Both the position numbers and the translations under genes were made by a program. A stretch of 64,000 bases of DNA from Streptomyces sp. GTDB lineage: Bacteria > Actinomycetota > Actinomycetes > Streptomycetales > Streptomycetaceae. Shown piece after piece: positions 47,682-59,207 of this stretch; position 1 is the stretch's first letter, and each line of letters opens with the position of its first letter. The notes below the pieces were generated by a model. It was given only the letters and a program-made list of their open reading frames with translations, did not search any database and was not told where the DNA came from. The stretch covers positions 1 to 64,000 of the forward strand of contig NZ_JAEKKT010000137.1 of assembly GCF_019510245.1 (NCBI RefSeq), in the 5' to 3' direction.

Positions 47682-48875
47682 TCAGCGGAAGATGCCCGTG
47701 TGGCCGAGCGAGTAGCGGCCCGGCTGCGGGTAGACGGCGAGGCCGTGCGGGCCGCTGCCGACGTGGATGCGGGCCAGTTCGGCGCCGGTGCGGGTGTCGA
47801 TGGCGTACACCTCGGAGTTGTACCGGCCGGACAGCCACAGCACCTTGCCGTCCGCCGACACCCCGCCCATGTCGGGGCTGCCGCCGCCCGGCAGCCGCCA
47901 CTTGCCGGTCAGCCGGTTCTGGGCGAAGTCGAAGAGGGAAATGGTGCCCTCGCCCCGGTTGGAGACGTACATCACGCGGGAGTCCCGGCTGACGTACAGC
48001 CCGTGGGCTCCCTTGCCGGTGGCCAGGAAGGTCGGCCTGGTGAAGGCGTCGCCGTCCAGGACCCACACCCCGTCGGCCATCATGTCGGCGATGTAGAACC
48101 GCTTGCCGTCCGGCGAGACCTTGACGTCCTGCGGCATGGCTCCGTGGTACGGCAGCTTCTCCTGCCGGAGCACCTTCATCTTCTCGGTGTCCACCTTGAG
48201 CAGTTCGCCGCTGAACTCGCAGGAGACGATGAAGTACCGGCCGTCCAGGGAGAAGTCGGCGTGGTTGACGCCGTAGCAGCTCACCGGGACGGCCTTGACG
48301 GTCTGCATGGTGTGCGCGTCCCGGAAGACCAGCTGGCGGTCGTTGGAGGCCATCACGATCGCGTACTTGCCGTTGGGCGTGAAGTACAGGTTGTACGGGT
48401 CGTGCACGGCGACCGGCTTGCCGGCCCTGCCGGTCCTCGGGTCGATGGGGGTGAGGCTGTTGCCCAGGTCGTTGTTGACCCACAGGGTCTTCAGGTCCCA
48501 GGACGGCACGACGTGCTGGGGCTGCCGGCCGACCCGGATGGTCCCGATCACCCGGTACGTCTTCGGGTCGATGACCGAGACCGTGTCGGAGTTGGTGTTC
48601 GGGACGTAGACCAGGGACGGGAAGCCCTTGACGACGGGTGAGAGGTTGCCGGGGCGGTCGGCGGCGTACACGTCCTTCGGGTCGAGGACCGGGGGCATCC
48701 CCGGCAGTCCGTCGACGGCCTGCTCCGCCTTCTTCGCCGGCGGCTGCACGGCCGCGGTGGTGCCGGCGGCCGGCTTCACGGGGCTCTCGGAACCGCCGCT
48801 GCAGGCGGGCAGCAGCGCCAGGACGGCGAGGACGGCACCGGCGGACAGCAGACGGGCGGCGTTCGTGGTTCGCAT
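47682..48875 (-). CDS. YVTN/YncE-type beta-propeller lipoprotein
   Basis: 397 aa from ATG 48875. Signal MRTTNAARLLSAGAVLAVLA with lipobox LPAC. Seven-bladed propeller repeats: LVYVPNTNSDTVSVIDPKTY, LKTLWVNNDLGNSLTPIDP, DGRYFIVSCEFSGELLKVD, RVMYVSNRGEGTISLFDFA and a final VLWLSGRYNSEVYAIDTRTG. Extracytoplasmic; ligand unknown. Start codon overlaps the deacetylase stop (TGATG), so the two are translationally coupled. Confidence 0.88.
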   Translation of the reverse strand: MRTTNAARLLSAGAVLAVLALLPACSGGSESPVKPAAGTTAAVQPPAKKAEQAVDGLPGMPPVLDPKDVYAADRPGNLSPVVKGFPSLVYVPNTNSDTVSVIDPKTYRVIGTIRVGRQPQHVVPSWDLKTLWVNNDLGNSLTPIDPRTGRAGKPVAVHDPYNLYFTPNGKYAIVMASNDRQLVFRDAHTMQTVKAVPVSCYGVNHADFSLDGRYFIVSCEFSGELLKVDTEKMKVLRQEKLPYHGAMPQDVKVSPDGKRFYIADMMADGVWVLDGDAFTRPTFLATGKGAHGLYVSRDSRVMYVSNRGEGTISLFDFAQNRLTGKWRLPGGGSPDMGGVSADGKVLWLSGRYNSEVYAIDTRTGAELARIHVGSGPHGLAVYPQPGRYSLGHTGIFR

Positions 48876-49633
48876 CAGCTGAGCAGCTCCGTGGTGGTGA
48901 CCGCGCGCAGTCCACGGCGGTGGAGTTCTTGGAGGACGGCGGGGAGAGCGGCGACCGTGTCCGGGTATCCGAAGTGCATGCTCACCACCGAGCCGCCCGT
49001 GACCTCCGCGAGCACCTTGCGGGTGATGGCCGATGCGCCGGGCCGGGTGTAGTCGAGCGAGTCGACGTCGTACGACAGCACGTGCGGGTAGCCGGCCTCG
49101 GCCGCGAGCCGGGCGACGAGCGGGGAGGCGGTCGGCGCCCGGGAGGGGCGGAACCAGCTCCCGATCGATCCGGTGAGCCGCTTCAGCCGCTCGGCGCACT
49201 CGGTGATCTCCTTGCGGGCGTCCGGCTCCGCCATGGCGTTGATGGAGACGTGCCGTTGGGTGTGGTTGCCCAGGTCGTGGCCGCCGTCGAGGACACGGCG
49301 GGCCATGGCGGGGTACGCGTCGAGCCAGCTGCCGACGGCCAGCACGGTGAGGTGGGCGCCGTGCTGCTCGGCGGTGGTGAGGAGCCGGTCGGCGAGGGCG
49401 GGGTCGCCCTGACCGTGGAAGGTGAGGGCGACGGACGCGGTGGCGCGGGGGCCGTGGGTGACCTGGAAGGGGAGCCGGCGGGGGGAAGCCGACGGTGAGG
49501 TGGGGGTGACGGTGGGCGGTGCTGCGGTGGCCGTACCTGTGGTGCCGCATCCGGCGGCGAGTGTGCCGCCGGCGGTGAGAGCGGCGCCTGCGCGGAGGAG
49601 GTCGCGTCGATTGGTAGGGGTCACTTGCACCAT
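48875..49633 (-). CDS. polysaccharide deacetylase-like (NodB fold) lipoprotein
   Basis: 252 aa. Tat-like NRRDLLRAGAALTAGG with lipobox LAAGC. NodB fold: ASVALTFHGQGD in place of the usual TFDD, GGHDLGNHTQRHVSIN (zinc His pair), WFRPSRAPTASP and SYDVDSLDYTRPG. The change at motif 1 removes one Asp but leaves a nearby Asp and His, a variant seen in actinobacterial family members. Possible start shifts to GTG 49624. Confidence 0.85.
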   Translation of the reverse strand: MVQVTPTNRRDLLRAGAALTAGGTLAAGCGTTGTATAAPPTVTPTSPSASPRRLPFQVTHGPRATASVALTFHGQGDPALADRLLTTAEQHGAHLTVLAVGSWLDAYPAMARRVLDGGHDLGNHTQRHVSINAMAEPDARKEITECAERLKRLTGSIGSWFRPSRAPTASPLVARLAAEAGYPHVLSYDVDSLDYTRPGASAITRKVLAEVTGGSVVSMHFGYPDTVAALPAVLQELHRRGLRAVTTTELLS

Positions 49634-49690
49634 TTAAGGGTGCATAGGTAAGAAAGTGGGCTATTGACCCGAAAAGGGTTGTTCTTGCAA

Positions 49691-49744
49691 GTCGCGACGG
49701 GTGGGGCTGGTCGCACAGTTCGCCGCACCCCTGACGGGGCGCCT
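49691..49744. repeat. dispersed intergenic repeat, copy 4
   Basis: GTGGGGCTGGTCGCACAGTT followed by CGCCGCACCCCTGACGGGGC. It lies between the start of the deacetylase gene and the end of the RsbW-like gene. Confidence 0.55.
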
Positions 49745-49754
49745 TCGCTTGCCC

Positions 49755-50258
49755 CTATCGATCAGCCACCCGCATCTCGAACCACGTCGTCTTGCCGCGG
49801 GGAAGCAGGTCCACGCCCCAGCGGTCCGCCAGTTTGTCCACCAGGAACAGGCCGCGGCCGCTGATGTCCGTCTCCTGAACCGGCATCAGGCAGGGCAGCC
49901 CCCGCGACGGGTCGCGCACCTCCACCCGGATCCATCCGGGGCGGCGGCGCATCCGCAGGCCGAACACCCGGGCGCCGGTGTGCCGTACGGCGTTGCCCAC
50001 CAGCTCCGAGACGAGTAAGACCGCGTCCTCCGTCATCTTGGGGCTGAGCCGCCACTGGCGGAGGACGACGACCTGGGCGAGCCGGCGGGCGGTCGCCGCG
50101 GACTCGGGGCGGGACGGCAGCGGAACCTCCGCGTCGGTCGGGTTGCCGAACAGCTCGATCGCCTTGAGCGCCCGCTCGTCCTCGACCGCAGGCGACCAGC
50201 GCGCCGCGGCCGCACGACTGTGTCCCCGCGGCTGTTCGATGCCCTCCAGCCCCGCCAT
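49755..50258 (-). CDS. RsbW-like ATP-binding protein (histidine-kinase-type ATPase)
   Basis: 167 aa from ATG 50258 (a longer frame reaches 50417, so the start is uncertain). HATPase_c_2: N-box LLVSELVGNAVRHTGA, G-boxes RDPSRGLPCLMPV and ISGRGLFLVDKLADRWGV. The family regulates sigma factors by binding or phosphorylating anti-anti-sigma proteins. No partner gene is adjacent, so the pathway is unknown. Confidence 0.8.
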   Translation of the reverse strand: MAGLEGIEQPRGHSRAAAARWSPAVEDERALKAIELFGNPTDAEVPLPSRPESAATARRLAQVVVLRQWRLSPKMTEDAVLLVSELVGNAVRHTGARVFGLRMRRRPGWIRVEVRDPSRGLPCLMPVQETDISGRGLFLVDKLADRWGVDLLPRGKTTWFEMRVADR

Positions 50259-50547
50259 GCCCCCATCATGGCCGCCCGGAGCGCCCTCCGTGGCCGTTCC
50301 CGGGGAATACGCCCCCGCAAAGCTTCCGTCCGATACCGGGCGATCGGCATATGCCGTCGGCATAACGGACTCATCGACAACTGGTCCTACCTGCGAAGAC
50401 GTACCATCTCCGGGCAATCGCCAGACCCCCTCGACAAGGCGGGCTTAGGGTTGCCTTAAGGCTCCCATAATCCGCCCCATCGGGGGACCCGGAATCAGAC
50501 ATCGCGTCAATTGCAAGTGGTTCGGGGCATTCACAGCGGGGCGAAGA

Positions 50548-51315
50548 TCACAGGAACTTGGCCTTGCCCGGCCCCTCCTCGACGAAGCTCCGCATCCCGC
50601 GCTCCCGGTCCTCGGTCGCGAACAGCCCGGCGAACCAGTTCCGTTCGACGGCGAGCCCGGTCTCCAGGTCGGTCTCGAGGCCGGTGTCGATCGCCTCCTT
50701 GGCGGCCCGCAGCGCGATCGCCGGACCCTGCGCCAGCTTCGCCGCCCAGGCGTGGGCCTCGGTGTAGACGTCGGCGGCGGGCACGACACGGTCGACGAGC
50801 CCGATGGCGAGCGCCTCGTCGGCCTTGACCATACGGCCCGTGAAGATCAGGTCCTTGGCCCTGGACGGGCCGATCAGCCGGGGCAGCCGCTGGGTGCCGC
50901 CGGCTCCCGGGACGAGCCCGAGGAGGATCTCGGGCTGCCCGAGCTTGGCGTTGTCGGCGGCGATGCGGTAGTCGGCGCAGAGGGCGAGCTCGCAACCGCC
51001 GCCGAGCGCGTAGCCGGTGACGGCGGCGACGACCGGCTTGGGGATGCGGGCGACGGCGCTGAAGGAGTCCTGGAGGTCACGGGAGCGCAGAACCATGGCG
51101 GCGTGGTCCATGTTCTGCATTTCCTTGATGTCGGCTCCCGCCGCGAAGACCTTCTCGCCGCCGTAGATGACGACGGCACGAACGTCCTCGCGACGGGTGG
51201 CCTCTCCCGCCAGCTCCTTGATCCGGTCCTGGGTGGCGACGTCGAGCGCGTTCATGGGCGGCCGGTCGAGACGGAGCGTGCCGACGCCTTCGGAGACTTC
51301 GAGGGTCACAGTCAT
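50548..51315 (-). CDS. enoyl-CoA hydratase/isomerase
   Basis: 255 aa crotonase fold: AAGADIKEMQ oxyanion segment, GYALGGGCELALCADYRIA (catalytic Glu nearby in the first Glu of CEL), and KLGQPEILLGLVPGAGGTQRL with the second catalytic Glu. Hydrates 2-enoyl-CoA in fatty-acid degradation. The start codon is preceded by a weak Shine-Dalgarno. Confidence 0.92.
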   Translation of the reverse strand: MTVTLEVSEGVGTLRLDRPPMNALDVATQDRIKELAGEATRREDVRAVVIYGGEKVFAAGADIKEMQNMDHAAMVLRSRDLQDSFSAVARIPKPVVAAVTGYALGGGCELALCADYRIAADNAKLGQPEILLGLVPGAGGTQRLPRLIGPSRAKDLIFTGRMVKADEALAIGLVDRVVPAADVYTEAHAWAAKLAQGPAIALRAAKEAIDTGLETDLETGLAVERNWFAGLFATEDRERGMRSFVEEGPGKAKFL

Positions 51316-51340
51316 GCCCCGCAGGTTAGCGGGCGTTCAC

Positions 51341-51400
51341 GCCCCCTACCTCAGGGGCGCTGGGGGAGGAACTGCGCGACCAGCCCCCACGCACCCGCCG
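51341..51400. repeat. dispersed intergenic repeat, copy 5
   Basis: GCCCCCTACCTCAGGGGCGC hairpin then GGGGGAGGAACTGCGCGACC, the same order as copy 1. It lies between the enoyl-CoA hydratase start and the L,D-transpeptidase end. Confidence 0.55.
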
Positions 51401-51409
51401 GCCGACGAA

Positions 51410-52645
51410 CTACTTGGTCCACTCGGCCCAAGACATGTTCCACCCGTTGAGCCCGTTGTCCGGCGACACCGTCCGGTCGTTGGAGTTCTTCACCGTCACC
51501 ACGTCGCCGATGATCGAGTGGTCGAAGAACCACGCGGCCGGCACCGACCGGTCACCCCCACCCCGGAGGTCGCGCAGCCCCACGCACCCGTGGCTCGCGT
51601 TGTAGTTGCCGAACGCGTCGCCACCCCAGTAGTTGCCGTGGATGAACGTCCCGGACGTGGTCAGCCGCATCGCGTCCGGCACGTCCTTGATGTCGTACTC
51701 ACCGCCGTAGCCGACCGTCTCGCCGTTCATGCGCGTGACGCGCAGCTTCTCGCTGATGACCATCTGGCCGTTCCACGTGTCGTAGCCCGGCTTGCCGGTC
51801 GTGACCGCGAGGGTCTTCACGACCTTGCCGTCCTGCATGATCTTCATGGTGTGCTTCTTGGCGTCGACGACGGACACCTGACTGCGGCCGATCGTGAACT
51901 TCACGGTCTTGGCCTGCTCGCCGTAGACGCCGTCACGGCCCTCGACGCCGTTGAGGTTGAGGGAGACGGAGACCTTCGTGCCGGACTTCCAGTAGTTCTC
52001 GGGGCGGAAGTCGAGCCGGTCGTTGCCGAACCAGTGGCCCTCGACGTCGACCGCGGGCTCGGTCTTGACGGTGATCGCCTTCTCCACCGCGTCCGGGTCG
52101 GTGATGCCCCGGGTGAAGTGGATGGAGAACGGCATGCCGACGCCGACCGTGGAACCGTCCTCCGGCGTGAAGTAGCCGATGAACGTGTTCTTCGGGGTCA
52201 GTGTCGTGAAGCTGGAGTCCTCCGCCGACTCACGGCCGTCGGCGTCCTTCGCGACCGCGTGCACGGTGTACTTCGTGGAGTTGGCGAGGTGTGTCGACGG
52301 CGTCCAGCTGGCGCCGTCCGCCGCTATCGCCCCGGCTATCTCCGTGCCCTTGGCGTCCTTGACCTCGACGTCGGTCAGCTTGCCCTTGGCTGCGTTGACC
52401 TTGAGTGCTCCGCTGGTGTCCACGCCGGTCGCGCCGGACTTGGGGCTGATGCTGACGGTGGCGACGGACTGCTTGCTCGCCTGGGTGGTGGAGTCCTTGG
52501 CCTTGCCCTGGTCCGCCCCCTTGGCGGAGGAGCCGCCCCCGCCGCAGGCGGTGACGGCCATGAGCAGGACTCCGGCGACGACCGCCATCCCCTGCTTCCT
52601 CCGCGCCCCCCGAACCGACGCCCCCGATATCGGCCGCTCGTTCAA
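51410..52645 (-). CDS. Ig-like L,D-transpeptidase, lipoprotein, paralogue 1
   Basis: 411 aa from TTG 52645, chosen for GGGAGGGGAG 7 nt upstream; an in-frame ATG at 52588 is internal. Lipobox AVTAC. Ig-like domains (VSISPKSGATGVDTSG; NTFIGYFTPEDGSTVGVGMP) then the YkuD catalytic fold: GTFIHGNYWG and the active-site SHGCVGLRD cysteine, with WSAEW-like C-terminus. Makes 3-3 cross-links in peptidoglycan. Confidence 0.92.
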   Translation of the reverse strand: MNERPISGASVRGARRKQGMAVVAGVLLMAVTACGGGGSSAKGADQGKAKDSTTQASKQSVATVSISPKSGATGVDTSGALKVNAAKGKLTDVEVKDAKGTEIAGAIAADGASWTPSTHLANSTKYTVHAVAKDADGRESAEDSSFTTLTPKNTFIGYFTPEDGSTVGVGMPFSIHFTRGITDPDAVEKAITVKTEPAVDVEGHWFGNDRLDFRPENYWKSGTKVSVSLNLNGVEGRDGVYGEQAKTVKFTIGRSQVSVVDAKKHTMKIMQDGKVVKTLAVTTGKPGYDTWNGQMVISEKLRVTRMNGETVGYGGEYDIKDVPDAMRLTTSGTFIHGNYWGGDAFGNYNASHGCVGLRDLRGGGDRSVPAAWFFDHSIIGDVVTVKNSNDRTVSPDNGLNGWNMSWAEWTK

Positions 52646-52799
52646 AGTCGTTCTCCCCTCCCAGGGCCTGGTCAGGCCCACCCCAGCGCGTCAGGCGCGC
52701 GCATTGGCGCATAGTAACCGCAGGGTTTTGAGCTTGGTGTTGGGCGAATGTCACCGTTGCGTCGCAAGTTCCCGCCCCCACCGACCCGCCCCCACCTGG

Positions 52800-54035
52800 T
52801 TACTTGACCGCGCTGCCCGCCTTCCACTCCTTCCACCCCATGTTCCATCCCCCGAGGCCATTGTCGGGAGAGACGGTTTTGTCCTTGCTGTTCACGACTT
52901 CGACCACGTCACCGATGAGGCTGCGGTCGTAGAACCAGCCCGCGGGCGTGTCCGAGCTGCCGCCCTTCACGTCGCGCAGGCCCACGCAGCCGTGGCTGAC
53001 GTTGACGTGGCCGGGGGCGTCCGGTGCCCAGTAGTTGCCGTGCAGGAAGGTGCCGGAGTCGGTGAGTTTGAGGGCGTGCGGGACGTCGGGGATGTCGTAC
53101 TCGCCGCCGAAGCCGACCGTGCGGCTGTTCATGCGGGTCACGTCGTGCATCTCCATCACCACCATCTTCCCGTTGTAGGTGGTGTGCTCGGGCGCCCCGG
53201 CGGTGATCGGCACGGTGGCGAGCAGCTCGCCGTCCCGGCGGACCTCCATGGTGTGCGCGGCCGCGTCGACGAGGGAGACCTGGCTGCGGCCGACGGTGAA
53301 GGTGAACGTCTTGGACTGGAGGCCGTAGACGCCGCGGGCGCCCTCGACGTCACGGAGGTCCAGGCCGACGGTGACGACCGTGCCGGGCTGCCAGTAGCGC
53401 TCGGGGCGGAAGTCGAGGCGGTTCTTGCCGAACCAGTGCGGGCGGATCTCGACGGCGGGCTTCGCGGTCACCCGGATGGCGCGTTCGACCGCGGCGCGGT
53501 TGTCGATGTCGCGGCTGAAGGCGAGGGAGACGATCATGCCGGTGCCGACGGTGGCCCGGTTCTCCGGGGTCACGTACCCGATGAAGCGCTCGTCGGGGAC
53601 GAGCGTGGTGAAGGTGGTGTGGCGGGCGGACCGGTGGCCTGCGCCGTCGACGGCCACCGCGTCGACGGTGTACTTGGCGGCGAGCGCGAGTCTCGGGTCG
53701 TCGGGCCGCCAGGTCCTGCCGTCCGCGGCGATGTGCCCGGGGACCGGGGAGTCCTGGGCGTCCTGGGACCTGACGACGCTGACGGACTCCAGCCGGCCGG
53801 CCGGCACCCGCACCGCCAGCCGTCCGTCGGGCCGTACGGCCTTGGTGCCGTCGTCCGGGGAGATACGGATGACGTCCTCGGGCGCCGCGGGTTTGCCGCC
53901 GAGGACGCGGTCGATGCCGAGCCCGTCCGTGCCGTCCGAGGAGCAGCCGGCGGCTCCCGCCAGCAGCCCCGCCCATGTCAGTGCCGCGGCCAGCGCGGCC
54001 CCCGCGCGCCGTGCGCGCCCTTGTGGATGACTCAC
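52800..54035 (-). CDS. Ig-like L,D-transpeptidase, lipoprotein, paralogue 2
   Basis: 411 aa from GTG 54035. Lipobox LAGAAGC near residue 27. Same domain order as its neighbour: RFIGYVTPENRATVGTGM, GRSQVSLVDAAAHTMEVRRD, GTFLHGNYWA, active-site NVSHGCVGLRD. Both catalytic Cys and His are present. Tandem duplicates of the same length, oriented alike, but clearly diverged. Confidence 0.92.
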   Translation of the reverse strand: MSHPQGRARRAGAALAAALTWAGLLAGAAGCSSDGTDGLGIDRVLGGKPAAPEDVIRISPDDGTKAVRPDGRLAVRVPAGRLESVSVVRSQDAQDSPVPGHIAADGRTWRPDDPRLALAAKYTVDAVAVDGAGHRSARHTTFTTLVPDERFIGYVTPENRATVGTGMIVSLAFSRDIDNRAAVERAIRVTAKPAVEIRPHWFGKNRLDFRPERYWQPGTVVTVGLDLRDVEGARGVYGLQSKTFTFTVGRSQVSLVDAAAHTMEVRRDGELLATVPITAGAPEHTTYNGKMVVMEMHDVTRMNSRTVGFGGEYDIPDVPHALKLTDSGTFLHGNYWAPDAPGHVNVSHGCVGLRDVKGGSSDTPAGWFYDRSLIGDVVEVVNSKDKTVSPDNGLGGWNMGWKEWKAGSAVK

Positions 54036-54276
54036 GTGCGGCTCAACGAGCGGGCATGCCCCTGGGAAACGTGAGTGCGACGCCGGCACTGGGCAGAACA
54101 GAGGGAAGGACGACGAGCTGGGGAGCCGCCGTGCCCGTGCGCGAACCGTCGCGGGCACGTCCGTAGCGAGCCGCCGACCGTGCCCGGGACCGGGAGTCCG
54201 GGCGCCGTCGGCTGCTCTCACGCGGGTGGGCGCCCCGGTGGTCGGCGAGCCGCGGGACACAAAAAGGGGCCGACAG

Positions 54277-56526
<2,250 letters not shown>

Positions 56527-56640
56527 AGGCGGCCTGAGAGAAGATCACTCCGGGCTTCACCTCTACCCGGGCTACGCTCTAGGACAAGACCGAACCGACC
56601 GCTGACCGGCGCGGTCGGCCGCCGTACCGGAGAGGGAGCC

Positions 56641-58671
56641 ATGTGGCGAAGGCTGGCGGGTGCGGTGGCTGGTCTGCTCGTACTGTTCGTCGGCAGCCTT
56701 GCCTTCAACGCGGCGTCCGGGCAGAGCCGTTGGCCGGGGCCGCTGGACTTCGTGCGGGTCCACCCGTGGGTGGTGCTGCTCCTTCTGATCCCCCTGGCGC
56801 TGATCGGGCTGGGGCAGCCGCCGCGCCCCGACCGCGGGCAGGATCCACTCCCGGCCACGGCGTACCGGCTGCCGCCGCGCAACTCCGACTTCACCGGCCG
56901 TGACGCAACGCTACGGCAGGTGCGGCAGCGCCTGACCTCGGTGAACGACGTGGCGATGCTGGTCGTGCACGGGCTGGGCGGCGTCGGCAAGACCCAGCTC
57001 GCGGTGGAGTACGCCTACCGGTACCTGTCGAAGTACCGGTTCGTCGCCTTCCTGGACGCCGAGACACCCGACCTGGTCGCGCCGCAGTTCGTGTCACTGG
57101 CCGGGGAGCTGGGGCTGGCGGAGGTGAGCTCCGACCAAGCGATCCCACGGGTGTACGGCAACCTGGTGGACCGCAGGCCCTGGTTGATCATCTTCGACAA
57201 CGCGGAGAAACCGGGCACGCTCGCACACGCGCTGCCGTCGGGGGGCCTGGCGGGCAACGGTCATGTCATCGTCACGACCAGAGTGAGCGGCTGGTCGAGC
57301 AGCGCCGGTGTCGTCGACCTGGAGGTGTACACCAGGCAGGAGTCGATGAAGCTGCTGGCACAACGGGTGCCGGGCATGACCGAGGCCGTGGCGGACCGGA
57401 TCGCCGAGCAACTGGGCGACCTGCCGTTGGCGTTGGAGCAGGCGGCCGGATACATGGGCTACCACCAGACGACACCCGAAAGGTACCGGGACCTGCTGGC
57501 GTCGCACCTGGAGGACATGATCGGGCGGGGTGAGCCGAGCCACCGGCCCTCGGTCGTCGTCGCGACCCTGTGGCAGCTCAGCGTGGAAAGACTGGAGACT
57601 GACCAGCCTCAGGCGGTAAGCCTGTTGGAGCTCTGCGCCTTGCTGGCGCCGGAGCCGGTCCCGCTGGACCTGTTCACCGGTAGCCCGGAAACACTGGACG
57701 GAGTCCCCGCCGATCCGTTGGCGTGGGACGCGACAGTCGGCGCCCTGGCCGGTCTGGGTCTGGCGAGGCGCGGTGACGCGTCCCTGGTGGTGCACCGGCT
57801 GGTTCAGGCCGCCATCCGGGCCGGGATGCCGGCCGAGGCGCACGTCGACGCCCGGGTCCGGCTGTGTCGTGCGCTGCTGGCGGCCGTACCGGACGACCTC
57901 CACAGTGCCCCGGACGCCCGGCCGCGGTGGCAGCAGTTGCTTCCGCACGTCCTCGCGGTGGCCAACAACGATCCACCGGCCGAGTGTGCCGCGGATACGG
58001 CGGTGCTGCTGCGGCTGGCGTCGGAGTTCCTCGTCCAGATCGGGGACTACTCGGTGGCGCTGCACCTGTGCGAAAGTGCCCTCGCGATCGACGAGTCGCT
58101 CGACGGCCGGAGCGCCGAGGTCGGCTTCGATCTGATCGCCCTGTCGCAGATCCACCGGGATCTCGGCGCGCCGGAGCGGTCACGTCAGCTGGCGGAACGC
58201 GCGCTGAGCGTGCACGAGTCCTGTCTGCCGGCGGACAGTCCCGCCATCGCGACGGATCTGGCCACGCTCGCGCGGACGCTGTGCATCCTCGGTGAACACG
58301 AGGCGGCGCGGCCTCTGGCCGAGCGGGCGCTGCGGATCGACGAGGCGGCGTACGGGCCGGACGACCCGTACGTGAGCTTCGACCTGATCGCGCTGGCGAA
58401 CGTCCACGTCGATCTCGGCGACCACGCGAGTGCCGCACCGCTCATCGCGCGCGCGTTGCGGATCCGCGAGGCCAAGTACGCGCCGGACCACCTCTACATC
58501 GGGTACGTCCTGCTGTTCCAGGCCCGGGTCCTGCACACGTTGAACGACTCGACAGCCGCGGACCTGGCGCGCCGGGGTGCACACATCCTGCACACCCGGC
58601 TGGGCAGGACCCACCCCAAGACCGAGGACGCGTTCGCGCTGGTCGACAGTCTGCAAGGCGGCACACGCTAG
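56641..58671 (+). CDS. membrane-anchored NB-ARC/TPR protein
   Basis: 676 aa. Two N-terminal membrane helices (residues ~5-22 and ~40-58). NB-ARC: SDFTGRDATLRQVRQRLTS, Walker A VHGLGGVGKTQLAVE (Lys ~118), Walker B WLIIFDNAEKPG, VIVTTRVSGWS, and LPLALEQAAGYMGYH. C-terminal TPR array: e.g. LIALSQIHRDLGAPERSRQL and LIALANVHVDLGDHASAAPL. STAND-class regulators of this type sense a trigger and oligomerise; the trigger is unknown. Confidence 0.88.
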   Translation: MWRRLAGAVAGLLVLFVGSLAFNAASGQSRWPGPLDFVRVHPWVVLLLLIPLALIGLGQPPRPDRGQDPLPATAYRLPPRNSDFTGRDATLRQVRQRLTSVNDVAMLVVHGLGGVGKTQLAVEYAYRYLSKYRFVAFLDAETPDLVAPQFVSLAGELGLAEVSSDQAIPRVYGNLVDRRPWLIIFDNAEKPGTLAHALPSGGLAGNGHVIVTTRVSGWSSSAGVVDLEVYTRQESMKLLAQRVPGMTEAVADRIAEQLGDLPLALEQAAGYMGYHQTTPERYRDLLASHLEDMIGRGEPSHRPSVVVATLWQLSVERLETDQPQAVSLLELCALLAPEPVPLDLFTGSPETLDGVPADPLAWDATVGALAGLGLARRGDASLVVHRLVQAAIRAGMPAEAHVDARVRLCRALLAAVPDDLHSAPDARPRWQQLLPHVLAVANNDPPAECAADTAVLLRLASEFLVQIGDYSVALHLCESALAIDESLDGRSAEVGFDLIALSQIHRDLGAPERSRQLAERALSVHESCLPADSPAIATDLATLARTLCILGEHEAARPLAERALRIDEAAYGPDDPYVSFDLIALANVHVDLGDHASAAPLIARALRIREAKYAPDHLYIGYVLLFQARVLHTLNDSTAADLARRGAHILHTRLGRTHPKTEDAFALVDSLQGGTR

Positions 58672-58678
58672 CCAGAAT

Positions 58679-58710
58679 CCCCGGTTGTGCGGCAAGTCGC
58701 ACAACCGGGG
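58679..58710. terminator. bidirectional terminator between NB-ARC gene and DUF7848-like gene
   Basis: Perfect 13-bp inverted repeat CCCCGGTTGTGCG / CGCACAACCGGGG with a 6-nt loop, 7 nt after the NB-ARC gene and 6 nt before the end of the minus-strand gene. Confidence 0.9.
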
Positions 58711-58716
58711 GTGGTG

Positions 58717-59001
58717 CTAGCGTGCGCTGGGCGCGCCCTGGCCTGTGCCCTGCCTGGCGTACGGGTTGCCGTGGGCGGGGGTGACTCGCCAGAAGGTCTC
58801 CGCCACTGCTTTGAACTGACGATGTGTCGGATTCAGACCCGTGTGCTTCAGCGCCCAGATCTCAACCGGCAGGCGCTCGTCGTCGGTTGGCTGCGCCTGC
58901 GCCCCGCAGATGAGGCACTCGGCCGAGTGGATGCCCGACGGGGCACCCTCGCCGGTTTCGGCCCCGAGGGTCCATTCAGCGGCAGTGATCAGCGCGCGCA
59001 T
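58717..59001 (-). CDS. DUF7848-like small hypothetical protein
   Basis: 94 aa from ATG 59001 (AGGGGGGAAC upstream; GTG 59004 is the alternative). A Cys pair in SAECLICG suggests a single zinc knuckle, and TDDERLPVEIWALKHTGLNP then ETFWRVTPAHGNP are family signatures I recognise from many Streptomyces loci. Function unknown. Overlaps the previous gene by one base (TGATG). Confidence 0.7.
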   Translation of the reverse strand: MRALITAAEWTLGAETGEGAPSGIHSAECLICGAQAQPTDDERLPVEIWALKHTGLNPTHRQFKAVAETFWRVTPAHGNPYARQGTGQGAPSAR

Positions 59002-59207
59002 CACAGTTCCCCCCTGCTACGCCGGTTGGCTTCGGTCACAAGGGCATGCATCCTGCTGCGACTGCCTGGTGCGGTGCAGCATGGGCACGCGCAGGGCGGG
59101 TATCCGCTGGAGAGGTCCGGCACATCCGACGGTTTCACAGTGCGCTTGCCGCGCACCTGTGTACGGGCGCCTGTCGCCGGGTTGACCCTGTAGACCTCGA
59201 TCGTCAT
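59001..59207 (-). CDS. 68-aa hypothetical protein, cysteine-rich
   Basis: ATG 59207 to TGA 59001. MTIEVYRVNPATGARTQVRG, then CACPCCTAP, a CxCxCC cluster that may bind metal, and a basic C-terminus. Overlaps both neighbours by one base, so the three genes form one translation unit. Not otherwise recognised. Confidence 0.65.
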   Translation of the reverse strand: MTIEVYRVNPATGARTQVRGKRTVKPSDVPDLSSGYPPCACPCCTAPGSRSRMHALVTEANRRSRGEL

